From Streptomyces luteogriseus (GTDB lineage: Bacteria > Actinomycetota > Actinomycetes > Streptomycetales > Streptomycetaceae): a stretch of 64,000 nt of DNA. The DNA lies in assembly GCF_014205055.1 (NCBI RefSeq), contig NZ_JACHMS010000001.1:1302001-1366000 (forward strand), written 5' to 3'. Position 1 is the stretch's first letter, and each line of letters begins with the position of its first letter. The notes under the pieces were generated by a model. It was not told the origin of the DNA, searched no databases, and saw only the letters and a list, made by a program, of their open reading frames with translations. The position numbers were made by a program, and so were the translations under genes. Positions 1 to 8,880 of the stretch are shown in pieces.

Positions 1-439
1 CGTGGGAGCCGTCTCCGACGCGGCCAAGGCCGAGTTCGTCCGGGGCCTCGGCGCCGACCACGTCATCACGTACGGCGACACCGGCTGGGGCACCCCGGTC
101 GACTACGTCCTGGACGCGGTCGGCGGCGAGCTGCTCACCCCTGCGCTGCACGCCCTCGTCCCCGAGGGGCGGCTGGTGGCGTACGGCTCGGGCGGTGGCA
201 CCATCCAGGCGTACGACCTGCTCGTGGGCGCCAAGTCGGTGATCGGATTCCAGATGGCCCGTATCGCCCGCGGGAAGCCGGAGTTGTACGAGCGGTGGCG
301 TGAGGAGCTGTGGCGCCTGTTCGCGGCCGGGGAGCTCAGGCCCGTCGTCCACGGGGAGTTCGCCCTGGAGGACGCTGCCAAGGCGCACGGGGAGATCGAG
401 GGGCGGTCCAACCTGGGCAAGGTCGTCCTGATCCCCTGA
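1..439 (+). CDS. Zinc-type alcohol dehydrogenase/quinone oxidoreductase, C-terminal part
   Basis: This is the last 145 or so codons of a medium-chain dehydrogenase/reductase; the 5' end lies outside the window. The visible part is the second half of the nucleotide-binding domain (VDYVLDAVGG, then EGRLVAYGSGGG) and the closing catalytic segment that ends NLGKVVLIP, typical of NADPH:quinone oxidoreductase-like proteins that reduce quinones or enals. The zinc ligands, if there were any, would be upstream, so zinc-dependent and zinc-free subfamilies cannot be separated. The gene ends with TGA at 437-439; 140 bases separate it from the sialidase gene. Confidence 0.8.
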   Translation, partial: VGAVSDAAKAEFVRGLGADHVITYGDTGWGTPVDYVLDAVGGELLTPALHALVPEGRLVAYGSGGGTIQAYDLLVGAKSVIGFQMARIARGKPELYERWREELWRLFAAGELRPVVHGEFALEDAAKAHGEIEGRSNLGKVVLIP

Positions 440-579
440 CGCACGCTTCTTGTGGGGGGTCTGTGAACCCAAGTACCGTCTGTGGCCCACACATGGGACG
501 TGGGATGTCCGAATGACCGGATGTCTGTTCCCACGCCCCGGTGGTCCAGCCGACAGACGCATGAAGGGCAGGTCGCACC

Positions 580-2451
580 ATGCCGTCACGTCTTCACGCA
601 CGTCTGAGATCCACCCTGACAGCCGCCGTCGCCGCCGGCGCGCTGCTCGCGCCGACCGCCCCGGCGCACAGCCAACCCGCGGCCGCTTCACCGGAGTTCG
701 ACCAGCAGGTGCTCTTCAAGGCGTCCCAGGACCCGGGCTACGCCTGCTTCCGGATCCCGGCGATCGTGCGCACCACCAGCGGCACACTCCTGGCGTTCGC
801 CGAGGGCCGCGTCCTCAACTGCGGTGACGCGGCCGACATCGACATCGTCCTCAAGCGTTCCACCGACGGCGGCCGCACCTGGGGGCCGCTCCAGGTCGTC
901 ACCGAGGGCGCGGGCGACACACACGGCAACCCGGCGCCGGTCGTGGACCGCGGCACGGGCCGGATCCTGCTGGCCGAGACGTACAACACCGGCCGTACGG
1001 ACACCGGAAACTGCACCGTCCCCTGTGACCGCACCCCGCACCTGCAGCACAGCGACGACGACGGCCGCACCTGGTCGGAGCCGCGCGATCTGAGCGACGA
1101 GATCCTGCCCGAACACTGGAACTCCTGGTACGCGACCGGACCCGTGCACGGCATCCAGCTGACCCGCGGCAGGCATGCCGGGCGGCTGGTTTTCGGCGTC
1201 AACACCGAGACGTGGAACGGCAGCCGGGTCTCCGCCAACCACGCCGCGCTGGTGGTCAGCGACGACGGCGGCGACTCCTGGCGCGTCGGCGCCACGGACA
1301 CCTGGCCCATAGGGCCGGACGGCGTGTTCCGGCAGAAGCCGTCCGAGGTGACGCTCGCCGAACGCGCCGACGGCGCCCTGCTCGTCAGCGGCCGGGAGCA
1401 GGACGGCACCGACCTCGGACACCGCTCCCAGACCCTCAGCACGGACGGCGGCGACAGCTTCGCCACGCCGTTCCGCGACCTCCCGGATCTGTACACCCCA
1501 CAGGTCCAGGGCGCGACCCTGCGCCTGGGCGACCGGATGCTGCTGTCCGCCCCGGCCGACCCCGACCGCCGCCGCACGATGATGGTCCGCTCCTCCTACG
1601 ACGGCGGACGCACCTGGGAGAGCGTGGACCGGGGCACGGTCGTCACCACGGACTGGTCGGGCTACTCCGACATGGCGGCCGTCGACGGCACGACGGTGGG
1701 CCTGCTGTACGAGGGCGGCGCGGCCGACGCGCGCGACGAGATCCGCTTCGCCCGCTTCACCGAGGACTGGCTGAAGCCGCGCCGGGGCGCCGACCCGACC
1801 ACGCGCGACGCGGCCGCGGGCGCCAGGCCCGCGGCGGTGCTCGGCGGCGCCCGGCGCACGGCCGGCGTCCGCGGGGGCGCGCTGTCGTTCGACGGCAGCG
1901 ACGACGCCGTACGGCTGCCCTACCGGTCCCGGCTCCCGCTCGGCGAGGGGGACTTCACGGCCTCGCTGCACTTCCGCTACACGGCCACGACCGGCGAACA
2001 GCCCTTCCTGTGGATGGGCGGCATCGGCACCACCCAGCCGCAGATCTGGCTGCGCGGGGAACCGGCGAGCAACCGGGTCCGGGGGCTGATCACCACCCGG
2101 TCCGGCGCGACGACCGTCAGGTCCGCCTCGGTGGCGGCCGACGGCGCCCACAACGACGGCCGCTGGCACCATCTGGCCCTGCGCCGCGGCGGAGGGCGGT
2201 TGACGCTCTTCCTCGACGGCGAGGCGATCGGCACCGCGGACGTGCCCGGCTCGGTCAGCCGCAACTCCCCGTTCGGCGTGCACATCGGGCAGCGCATGGA
2301 CAGCCGGGCGTTCCTCACCGGAGCGATCGACGACGTCCGGGTGTGGAAACGGGCCCTGAGCGACGAGGAGTTGGCCTCCGGCGCGTCGGGCGCGGCCTCC
2401 CGGGGCACGGTGCTGTGGCTCCCCATGGACCAGGTGAGCGGCAGCAACTAA
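580..2451 (+). CDS. Secreted exo-alpha-sialidase with C-terminal LamG domain
   Basis: This 623-residue protein has an export signal at about residues 1-36. A six-bladed sialidase domain follows, with the FRIP motif at 57-60 and five Asp-box repeats near 94, 158, 228, 287 and 339 (STDGGRTW, SDDDGRTW, SDDGGDSW, STDGGDSF, SYDGGRTW). The motif GYSDM near 361-365 carries the expected catalytic tyrosine. Residues ~430-605 form a LamG/concanavalin-like domain (DGSDDAVRLP, then FLDGEAIGTA), a probable glycan-binding module. It should release terminal sialic acids outside the cell. The ATG is preceded by a modest AGGGCAGG ribosome site. The next gene starts 12 bases after the stop, so the two are probably cotranscribed. 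No sialic-acid catabolism genes are nearby. Confidence 0.88.
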   Translation: MPSRLHARLRSTLTAAVAAGALLAPTAPAHSQPAAASPEFDQQVLFKASQDPGYACFRIPAIVRTTSGTLLAFAEGRVLNCGDAADIDIVLKRSTDGGRTWGPLQVVTEGAGDTHGNPAPVVDRGTGRILLAETYNTGRTDTGNCTVPCDRTPHLQHSDDDGRTWSEPRDLSDEILPEHWNSWYATGPVHGIQLTRGRHAGRLVFGVNTETWNGSRVSANHAALVVSDDGGDSWRVGATDTWPIGPDGVFRQKPSEVTLAERADGALLVSGREQDGTDLGHRSQTLSTDGGDSFATPFRDLPDLYTPQVQGATLRLGDRMLLSAPADPDRRRTMMVRSSYDGGRTWESVDRGTVVTTDWSGYSDMAAVDGTTVGLLYEGGAADARDEIRFARFTEDWLKPRRGADPTTRDAAAGARPAAVLGGARRTAGVRGGALSFDGSDDAVRLPYRSRLPLGEGDFTASLHFRYTATTGEQPFLWMGGIGTTQPQIWLRGEPASNRVRGLITTRSGATTVRSASVAADGAHNDGRWHHLALRRGGGRLTLFLDGEAIGTADVPGSVSRNSPFGVHIGQRMDSRAFLTGAIDDVRVWKRALSDEELASGASGAASRGTVLWLPMDQVSGSN

Positions 2452-2462
2452 CGTCACCCGAC

Positions 2463-3695
2463 GTGCCCGACGACTCAGGAGCAGCACGAGCACGACAGCG
2501 CACGGGAACCGGGATCGGCCTGCTGCTGGTCCTGGTTCTCGGCGCCGCGCTGCTCATCGCCCTTCCGGACGACGAGAGGCCGGACGACTCCTGTCCGGCG
2601 CTCACGGTCGGCTCCTGGAAGACGGACGACGGCCTCACCGCCGAGTTCTCCCGCTACGGCGACGACGCGAGCCGCACGGACGACTGGACCGGCGGCGACG
2701 GCACCCACTCGGTGCGGCTGCCGGACGGCCGGGTGCTGTGGCTGTTCTCGGACACCTATCTGGGCCGGGTGTACGGCCCGCCCAACCCGCACGGCGAGTC
2801 CTACGCCTGGCGGGACGCCGGCACGCCGCTGGTGCGCAACTCGGCGGTGCTGATGCGCGACGGCCGCCTCGACACCACCCTGCCCGCCCCGCTGTTCGCC
2901 GACCCGGCGCCGAACCAGTGGCGCTGGCCGGTCGCCGCCCGCGTCGAACCCCGCTCCCCCGGCTCCTCGGAGCAGGTCGTCCGAGTGCTGCTGTGGGTGC
3001 GCACGGCGGGCCAGGCGCCCTGGATCTACGGCGTGCCCACCGCCACCGAGGTCGCCACGCTGTCGCTGCCCGGCCTGCGCCTGGAGTCGGTCGTCGAAGT
3101 GCTCGGCCAGCAGCGGGTCCCCGACCCGTCCCGGCGGGTGCTGTTCGGTACGTCGCTGGTCGAGGAGGACGGCTGGACCTATGTGTTCGGCGGCGACGAC
3201 GGCCGGGCCGCCTCCCGGCCCGTGTCGCACGCGTACGCGGCCCGGGTGCCCAAGGGCGCGCTCGGCGACCCGTCGGCCTGGCAGTACTGGAGCGGTTCGG
3301 CGTGGGTGCCCGGCGCCCGCCCCCGGCCGGTGCTCGGGGACGGGCGGCGCAAGGGCGTGGGCAGCGCGTTCTCGGTCGTCCGGGAAGGGGGCACGTACGT
3401 GCTGTTCACGATGGCCGCCGGCCCGAAGGGGCTCACCACCGTCGCGTCCTACTGGTCCTGCTCGCCGGCCGGGCCGTGGCACGGTCCGGCGAAGGAATTC
3501 AGCCCACCGCTGCCCCAGGGGCAGGTCGCCGCCTACAACCCGCAGGCGCATCCGGTGCTGAGCGGCGACGGGCGGCTCGTGCTGAGCTACGACGTCAACT
3601 GGCTGGAGACGACGGGCGCCGCGGCCCAGCTCAGCCGGAACGTGTCCCTGTACCGACCGCGCTTCGTGTCGTTGCGCCTGGCTTCGGTGCGGTGA
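2463..3695 (+). CDS. Membrane-anchored DUF4185/DUF5005-like beta-propeller protein
   Basis: This 410-residue protein starts at the GTG at 2463, 12 bases after the sialidase stop. The upstream part of this frame is only the off-frame reading of the sialidase gene, so the earlier start was rejected. Residues ~18-37 form one hydrophobic segment (GIGLLLVLVLGAALLIALP) that is a signal anchor. The extracellular part contains LWLFSDTYLG, RNSAVLMRDG and YVFGGDDGRA, which resemble DUF4185/DUF5005 proteins with glycosidase-like five- or six-bladed folds. The activity is unknown. Coupling to the sialidase suggests a role in extracellular glycan handling, by inference. Its 3' end overlaps the convergent symporter gene by 65 bases. 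Confidence 0.7.
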   Translation: MPDDSGAARARQRTGTGIGLLLVLVLGAALLIALPDDERPDDSCPALTVGSWKTDDGLTAEFSRYGDDASRTDDWTGGDGTHSVRLPDGRVLWLFSDTYLGRVYGPPNPHGESYAWRDAGTPLVRNSAVLMRDGRLDTTLPAPLFADPAPNQWRWPVAARVEPRSPGSSEQVVRVLLWVRTAGQAPWIYGVPTATEVATLSLPGLRLESVVEVLGQQRVPDPSRRVLFGTSLVEEDGWTYVFGGDDGRAASRPVSHAYAARVPKGALGDPSAWQYWSGSAWVPGARPRPVLGDGRRKGVGSAFSVVREGGTYVLFTMAAGPKGLTTVASYWSCSPAGPWHGPAKEFSPPLPQGQVAAYNPQAHPVLSGDGRLVLSYDVNWLETTGAAAQLSRNVSLYRPRFVSLRLASVR

Positions 3696-4671
3696 CCTCC
3701 GCCGACGCCTCCCGGGCGCGCCGCTTGGCGATCACCGCGCAGACGATCAGCTGCATCTGGTGGAAGAGCATCAGCGGCAGCACGGCCAGCGCCGCCTGCG
3801 CGCCGAACAGGACGCTCGCCATGGGCAGTCCGGCGGCCAGGGACTTCTTCGAGCCGGCGAACTGGATCGCGATCCGGTCCTCGCGGCCGAAGCGCAGCGC
3901 CTTGCCGCCGTACCAGGTCAACAGCAGCATCACGGCGAGGATCACCGCCTCGACGACGACCAGGCCACCGAGCCGGGCGGGGCTGACCTGGTGCCAGATG
4001 CCCTGCACCATGCCCGCGCTGAACGCGGTGTAGACGACGAGCAGGATCGAACCGCGGTCCACCAGGGCGAGGACCTTCTTGTGGCGAGTGACGAAGCTGC
4101 CGATATAGCGCCGCAGCACCTGTCCGGCGAGGAACGGCACCAGCAGTTGCAGCACGATCTTCAGCAGCGAGTCGGCGGAGAAGCCGCCGCCGTTGCCGCC
4201 GAGCAGCGAGGCCGCGAGCAGCGGGGTGGCGACGACGCCGACGAGGGAGGAGAAGGAGCCCGCGCAGATCGCGGCGGGCACGTTGCCGCGGGCCATCGAC
4301 GTGAAGGCGATCGACGACTGCACGGTCGACGGGACGAGCGTGAGGAAGAGCAGTCCCTGGTAGAGCGGGTCCGTCAGGATCACCGGGACCAGCCCGCGGG
4401 CCGCGAGCCCGAGCAGCGGGAAGACCAGGAAGGTGCAGGCCAGGACCGTGACGTGGAGCCGCCAGTGGCGCAGCCCGTCGAGCGCCTCGCGGGTGGACAG
4501 CCGGGCACCGTACAGGAAGAAGAGGAGGGCGACCGCCGCCGTGGAGGCGCCGGAGGCGACATCCGCGGCCGGCCCGCGTGCCGGGAACAGCGCGGCGAGG
4601 CCCACCGTCCCGAGAAGCAGCAGGATGTAGGGGTCGATCGGCAGCCGGCTCGGCCAGCGCAGGCGTTTCAC
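3631..4671 (-). CDS. Bile acid:sodium symporter-family membrane transporter
   Basis: This 346-residue protein has about ten hydrophobic segments, starting at PIDPYILLLLGTVGLAALFP and ending near VLPLMLFHQMQLIVCAVIAKR. The conserved stretches LTLVPSTVQSSIAFTSMARGN and FAGSKKSLAAGLPMASVLFG match the SBF-like (PF13593) branch, which includes uncharacterised importers of organic anions. The start chosen is the GTG at 4669-4671, preceded by GGAG at a suitable distance; an upstream ATG at 4728 would add 19 polar residues. The LysR gene is divergent, and the 134 bases between them carry palindromes, so the LysR protein is its likely regulator. The substrate cannot be told from sequence. Confidence 0.85.
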   Translation of the reverse strand: MKRLRWPSRLPIDPYILLLLGTVGLAALFPARGPAADVASGASTAAVALLFFLYGARLSTREALDGLRHWRLHVTVLACTFLVFPLLGLAARGLVPVILTDPLYQGLLFLTLVPSTVQSSIAFTSMARGNVPAAICAGSFSSLVGVVATPLLAASLLGGNGGGFSADSLLKIVLQLLVPFLAGQVLRRYIGSFVTRHKKVLALVDRGSILLVVYTAFSAGMVQGIWHQVSPARLGGLVVVEAVILAVMLLLTWYGGKALRFGREDRIAIQFAGSKKSLAAGLPMASVLFGAQAALAVLPLMLFHQMQLIVCAVIAKRRAREASAEVTAPKPGATTRSAVGTGTRSG

Positions 4672-4757
4672 GGTGCTCCACTTGCTTGGTACTTCGGTCG
4701 GTCCGGGGCCGCAGCGGCCCCCTTCCATCCTGCTCCGCGGTCCGGCGATCGGGAATC

Positions 4758-4808
4758 CCGTATACGGCTCTCACTGTCATCGCGTTTCGCGATAACGTGA
4801 GGGGCATG
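4758..4808. promoter_or_regulatory. LysR/symporter divergent regulatory region with palindromes
   Basis: Two perfect inverted repeats lie between the divergent genes: CCGTATACGG at 4758-4767, and ATCGCG-TTT-CGCGAT at 4779-4793. A cGGGAaTCCCg element also sits at 4750-4760. The second palindrome runs into a -10-like TAACGT at 4793-4798, exactly seven bases before the LysR ATG at 4806. That spacing suggests a leaderless transcript. The 15-bp form with a short AT-rich centre fits the T-N11-A layout of LysR binding sites. Autoregulation is an inference. Confidence 0.55.
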
Positions 4809-5684
4809 TACGACCCGTCCCATCTGCGCACCTTCATGTCGGTGGCGCAGACGCTGAGCTTCACGCAGGCCGCGCGGCGGCTCGGGCTGCGGCAGTCGAC
4901 GGTCAGCCAGCACGTGCGGCGGCTCGAGGACGCCGCCGGGCGCACGCTGTTCACCCGGGACACCCACTCGGTGGAGCTGACGGAGGACGGCGAGGCCATG
5001 CTCGGCTTCGCGCGCCGGATCCTGGAGGTGCACGAGCAGGCGGCGGCGTTCTTCACGGGCACCCGGTTGCGCGGCCGGCTGCGCTTCGGCGCCTCGGAGG
5101 ACTTCGTGCTGACCCGGCTGCCCGAGATCCTCGAGGGCTTCCGGCACGAGCACCCGGAGGTCGACCTGGAGCTGACGGTCGAGCTGTCGGGCACGCTGCA
5201 CGAGCAGCTGGCGGCCGGGAAGCTGGACCTCGTGCTGGCCAAGCGGCGACCCGAGGACCCGCGGGGCGAGCTGGTCCGGCACGACCGGCTGGTGTGGATC
5301 GGCGCGGAGCGGCTCCGGCTCGACCCGGACCGCCCGGTGCCGCTCATCGTCTACCCGCCGCCGGGCATCACCCGCGCGCTCGCCCTGGAGGCCCTGGAGC
5401 GGCAGGGCCGGGACTGGCGCGTGGTGTGCACCAGCGGGAGCCTCAACGGCCTGGTCGCGGCGGCCCGGGCCGGGCTCGGGGTGATGGCCCACTCCCGGGG
5501 CCTCATCCCGCCGGGACTGGTCCGGGTCCCGGAGCGGGCGGGGCTGCCGGAGCTGGGGCAGGTCGACTTCGTCCTCGTCCACGGCCGGCGCCGGCCCTCC
5601 GCCCAGGGCGCGGCGGACGCCCTCGCGGCGGCGATCCTGGCAGGTGGGGACCGTCTGCACCGCAGCGAGCGCAAGGGGCTGTGA
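4806..5684 (+). CDS. LysR-family transcriptional regulator
   Basis: The 292-residue protein opens with the LysR winged-helix domain: HLRTFMSVAQTLSFTQAARR, then LRQSTVSQHVRRLED at ~24-38. A co-inducer domain follows from about residue 90 (LRGRLRFGASEDF). The ATG at 4806 was chosen because the protein then begins MYDPSHLRTF as relatives do. A purine-rich GAGGGG sits only one base upstream, too close for a normal ribosome site, which supports a leaderless message. It most likely controls the divergent symporter gene and itself. The ligand is unknown. Confidence 0.88.
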   Translation: MYDPSHLRTFMSVAQTLSFTQAARRLGLRQSTVSQHVRRLEDAAGRTLFTRDTHSVELTEDGEAMLGFARRILEVHEQAAAFFTGTRLRGRLRFGASEDFVLTRLPEILEGFRHEHPEVDLELTVELSGTLHEQLAAGKLDLVLAKRRPEDPRGELVRHDRLVWIGAERLRLDPDRPVPLIVYPPPGITRALALEALERQGRDWRVVCTSGSLNGLVAAARAGLGVMAHSRGLIPPGLVRVPERAGLPELGQVDFVLVHGRRRPSAQGAADALAAAILAGGDRLHRSERKGL

Positions 5685-5985
5685 CGAAGCGGAGTGACAG
5701 AATCCGCCGTCGCCCCGCTGACCGAAGAGACCCCGCAGTGAGGCGCGACGCGCCCCGGCCGGACTCGTACAGATTCGGTGGAGATTACGGCACCGAAACT
5801 TACTCAACCGTCAGGATTGTGTCCGACCCTTCCCCATGTGAGCGCTTTTTTCCCTGACTGACCAGCGCATACGAGGGGGCCGCTCGCCTTCGCACCCCCT
5901 CCCGCCCCCTGGCCGGTTGGGGTAGCTTTCACGGCGCTGTGCGGGGCGTCACTCGACTGAAGCGCTGAGGAGCGGGGAGCGGGGA
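5685..5985. other. Intergenic region between LysR and acyl-CoA ligase genes
   Basis: About 300 bases without a supported gene. The left part includes a TTTTTT run near 5847-5852 that may mark the end of the LysR transcript, but I could not find a strong stem before it. The right part should hold the acyl-CoA synthetase promoter; GGGGTAGCTTTCA near 5920 contains a -10-like TAGCTT, but no convincing -35 was seen. No further repeat or small coding frame is supported. Confidence 0.4.
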
Positions 5986-7812
5986 TTGCGCGAGTTCACC
6001 AACCCTCCGTTGGCGTTGGCACCTCCGGTGGGTGGTCTGGCCGACGTGGTCTTCGAGCATGCCCGGGAAGACCCGCTGCACATCGCGCTGGGCCGCAAGG
6101 ACGACGCGGGCCAGTGGCGGGATGTCACCGCCGCCGAGTTCCGCGACGAGGTGCTCGCCCTGGCCAAGGGGCTGCTGGCGAGCGGCATCCGGTTCGGCGA
6201 CCGGGTCGCGATCATGTCCCGCACCCGCTACGAGTGGACCCTCTTCGACTACGCGCTGTGGACGATCGGCGCCCAGGTCGTGCCGGTCTATCCGACGTCC
6301 TCGGCCGAGCAGTGCTTCTGGATGCTGTACGACGCCGAGGTGACGGCCGCGGTCGTGGAGCACGAGGACCACGCCATGACGATCGCCACCGTCATCGACC
6401 GGCTGCCCCGGCTGCGCCGCCTGTGGCAGCTCGACTCGGGGGCCGTGCACGAGCTGTACGACGCGGGCGCGCACCTCGACGACGAGGTGGTGCACCGCCA
6501 CCGGCAGGCCGTCACACCCGACTCGGTCGCCACGATCATCTACACCTCGGGCACCACCGGCCGCCCCAAGGGCTGCGTCATCACGCACGGCAACTTCATG
6601 TACGAGGCGGACACCGTCATCGAGCGCTGGGAGCCGGTGTTCCACTCCAAGCGCGGCGACGAGGCGGCGACCCTGCTGTTCCTGCCGCTCGCGCACGTCT
6701 TCGGGCGTATGGTCCAGGTCGCCGGCATCCGCGGCAAGGTGAAGTTCGGCCATCAGCCGCAGCTGAACGCGGCGGCCCTGCTGCCGGACCTGGCCGCGTT
6801 CAAGCCGACGTTCTTCCTGGCCGTGCCGTACATCTTCGAGAAGGTGTTCAACGCGGCCCGCCGCAAGGCCGAGAAGGAGGGCCGCTCCGGCCCGTTCGAG
6901 AAGGCCGTCGACATCGCCATCAAGTACGCGGACGCGATGGAGGCCAAGGCCTGGGGCACCGGCCCCGGCCCGTCGGCGGGCCTGCGCATGCAGCACCAGC
7001 TGTTCGACAAGCTCGTCTACACCAAGATCCGCGCCGCGATGGGCGGCCGCATCAAGCACGCCATGTCCGGCGGCTCGGCGATGGACCGCCGGCTCGGGCT
7101 GTTCTTCGCCGGGGCGGGCGTGCACATCTACGAGGGCTACGGCCTGACGGAGACCACCGCCGCCGCGACCGCCAACCCGCCAGGGCGCACCCGCTTCGGC
7201 ACGGTCGGGCTGCCCATTCCCGGCATGACCGTGCACATCGCGGACGACGGCGAGATCTGGCTGCACGGCGCGAACGTCTTCCAGGGGTACCTCAACAACC
7301 AGAAGGCCACCGACGCGACCCTGCACGACGGCTGGCTCGCCACCGGCGACCTCGGCGCGCTGGACGAGGACGGCTTCCTCACCATCACCGGCCGCAAGAA
7401 GGAGATCCTGGTCACATCCGGCGGCAAGAGTGTGTCACCCGGTGTGCTGGAGGAACGCGTCCGGGACCACCCGCTGGTCAACCAGTGCATCGTCGTCGGC
7501 AACGACCGCCCGTACATCGCCGCCCTGGTCACCCTCGACCAGGAGGCCGTCGAGCACTGGCTGGCCATGCGGGCCAAGCCGCAGATGTCCCCCGCGGAGC
7601 TGGTGCGCGACGCGGATCTGGAGACGGAGGTGCGCCGTGCGGTGGTCGCCGCCAACACCCTGGTCTCGCAGGCCGAGTCGATCCGCACCTTCCGCATACT
7701 CGCCCAGCCGTTCACGGAGGAGCACGGGCTGCTGACCCCGTCGCTGAAGCTGAAGCGCAAGGCGATCGAAAAGGCGTACGAGAACGAGGTCGAAGCGCTC
7801 TACCGGGCGTGA
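5986..7812 (+). CDS. Long-chain acyl-CoA synthetase (AMP-binding)
   Basis: This 608-residue ANL-superfamily enzyme activates fatty acids to acyl-AMP and then acyl-CoA. The phosphate-binding loop TSGTTGRPKG lies near residue 187, YGLTETTAA near 384, and the TGD hinge with GRKKEILVTSGGK near 450-475. The final lysine-bearing segment SLKLKRKAIE near 588 supplies the catalytic lysine of the C-terminal domain. The start is a TTG at 5986, chosen because relatives begin MREFTNPP and a GGAGCGGGGA ribosome site lies just before it. The length is normal for bacterial FadD15-like ligases. Its neighbours do not form a fatty-acid operon. Confidence 0.9.
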   Translation: MREFTNPPLALAPPVGGLADVVFEHAREDPLHIALGRKDDAGQWRDVTAAEFRDEVLALAKGLLASGIRFGDRVAIMSRTRYEWTLFDYALWTIGAQVVPVYPTSSAEQCFWMLYDAEVTAAVVEHEDHAMTIATVIDRLPRLRRLWQLDSGAVHELYDAGAHLDDEVVHRHRQAVTPDSVATIIYTSGTTGRPKGCVITHGNFMYEADTVIERWEPVFHSKRGDEAATLLFLPLAHVFGRMVQVAGIRGKVKFGHQPQLNAAALLPDLAAFKPTFFLAVPYIFEKVFNAARRKAEKEGRSGPFEKAVDIAIKYADAMEAKAWGTGPGPSAGLRMQHQLFDKLVYTKIRAAMGGRIKHAMSGGSAMDRRLGLFFAGAGVHIYEGYGLTETTAAATANPPGRTRFGTVGLPIPGMTVHIADDGEIWLHGANVFQGYLNNQKATDATLHDGWLATGDLGALDEDGFLTITGRKKEILVTSGGKSVSPGVLEERVRDHPLVNQCIVVGNDRPYIAALVTLDQEAVEHWLAMRAKPQMSPAELVRDADLETEVRRAVVAANTLVSQAESIRTFRILAQPFTEEHGLLTPSLKLKRKAIEKAYENEVEALYRA

Positions 7813-7928
7813 CGTCCGCATCGCGGGGCAGGTGTGGCTTCGGAATCTCCCGTCAGGAATGCATCACCGCCTGTGATCGTTGACGATGGGTAGGAACACC
7901 TGACCACTTAGCGAAGGATCGAGAGCTC

Positions 7929-8762
7929 GTGAGCAAGGTCCCCCCGATCATCCTGAACAACGGCGTCGAGATGCCCCAGCTGGGCTTCGGCGTCTGGCAG
8001 GTGCCGGACGACGAGGCCGAGACGGCCGTCGCGACGGCGCTGGAGGCCGGGTACCGCAGCATCGACACAGCGGCGATCTACGGCAACGAGGAGGGCACCG
8101 GCAAGGCCATCGCCGGCTCCGGCGTCCCCCGCGAGGAGCTCTTCGTCACCACGAAGCTCTGGAACGCCGACCAGGGCTACGACGCCACGCTGCGCGCCTT
8201 CGACACGTCGCTGGAGAAGCTCGGCCTGGACTACGTCGACCTGTACCTGATCCACTGGCCGACGCCGGAGCGGGGTCTGTACGTCGACACCTACAAGGCG
8301 TTCGAGAAGCTGCACGCCGACGGCCGGATCCGGGCCATCGGCGTCTCCAACTTCCTTCCCGAGCACCTTCGGAAGCTGATCGGCGAGACGTCGGTCGTCC
8401 CCGCGGTGAACCAGATCGAGCTGCACCCGCATCTGCAGCAGGGCGCCTCCCGCGCGTACCACGCGGAGCAGGGCATCGCCACGGAGGCCTGGTCGCCGCT
8501 CGGCCAGGGCAAGGGTCTGCTGGAGGTCCCGGCGATCGTGGCCATCGCCCGCAAGCACGAGCGCACCCCGGCCCAGGTCGTGCTGCGCTGGCACATCCAG
8601 CTGGGCAACGTGGTGATCCCGAAGTCCGTGACGCCGTCGCGGATCAAGGAGAACATCGAGGTCTTCGACTTCAGCCTCGACGACGAGGACCTGGCGGCGA
8701 TCAGCGCCCTGAACGAGGACCGGCGCATCGGCCCGGACCCGGCGGAGTTCAACGGCGCCTGA
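7929..8762 (+). CDS. Aldo/keto reductase (2,5-diketogluconate reductase-like)
   Basis: This 277-residue NADPH-dependent (beta/alpha)8-barrel reductase has the full AKR tetrad: Asp46 and Tyr51 in SIDTAAIYGNE, Lys76 in TTKLWN and His109 in LIHWP. The cofactor-binding end reads VVIPKSVTPSRIKEN. It belongs to the AKR5-like group, which reduces small sugar ketones and aldehydes; the natural substrate is unknown. The start is the GTG at 7929. A strong hairpin at 8813-8864 follows the stop, so it is probably a single-gene unit. Confidence 0.9.
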   Translation: MSKVPPIILNNGVEMPQLGFGVWQVPDDEAETAVATALEAGYRSIDTAAIYGNEEGTGKAIAGSGVPREELFVTTKLWNADQGYDATLRAFDTSLEKLGLDYVDLYLIHWPTPERGLYVDTYKAFEKLHADGRIRAIGVSNFLPEHLRKLIGETSVVPAVNQIELHPHLQQGASRAYHAEQGIATEAWSPLGQGKGLLEVPAIVAIARKHERTPAQVVLRWHIQLGNVVIPKSVTPSRIKENIEVFDFSLDDEDLAAISALNEDRRIGPDPAEFNGA

Positions 8763-8812
8763 GCCGTACCGGCGGCACCCGGGTCCGGAATCCCTCGCAG
8801 TGCCGGACCACC

Positions 8813-8864
8813 GGAAGCGCCCCGGCCCGGAGCCCCGTCGCGGGGCCCGGGCCGGGGCGCTTCC
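8813..8864. terminator. Long GC-rich hairpin after aldo/keto reductase gene
   Basis: Left arm 8813-8837 and right arm 8841-8864 pair over 24 bp with one bulged A (8831) and a TCG loop. The outer stem is GGAAGCGCCCCGGCCCGG against CCGGGCCGGGGCGCTTCC. It lies 50 bases after the reductase stop and looks like a strong GC-type Streptomyces terminator. The sequence is symmetric enough to act on either strand. Confidence 0.85.
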
Positions 8865-8880
8865 GTTTCCGCATCTCAGA

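Noticed and set aside
1212..2462. Long N-terminal extension of the DUF4185-like gene through the sialidase
   Set aside because: It is the off-frame reading of the sialidase; the GTG at 2463 gives a normal membrane-anchored protein.
688..2493. Long minus-strand frame opposite the sialidase
   Set aside because: Low-complexity Arg/Ala/Gly protein; the plus strand has clear FRIP and Asp-box motifs.
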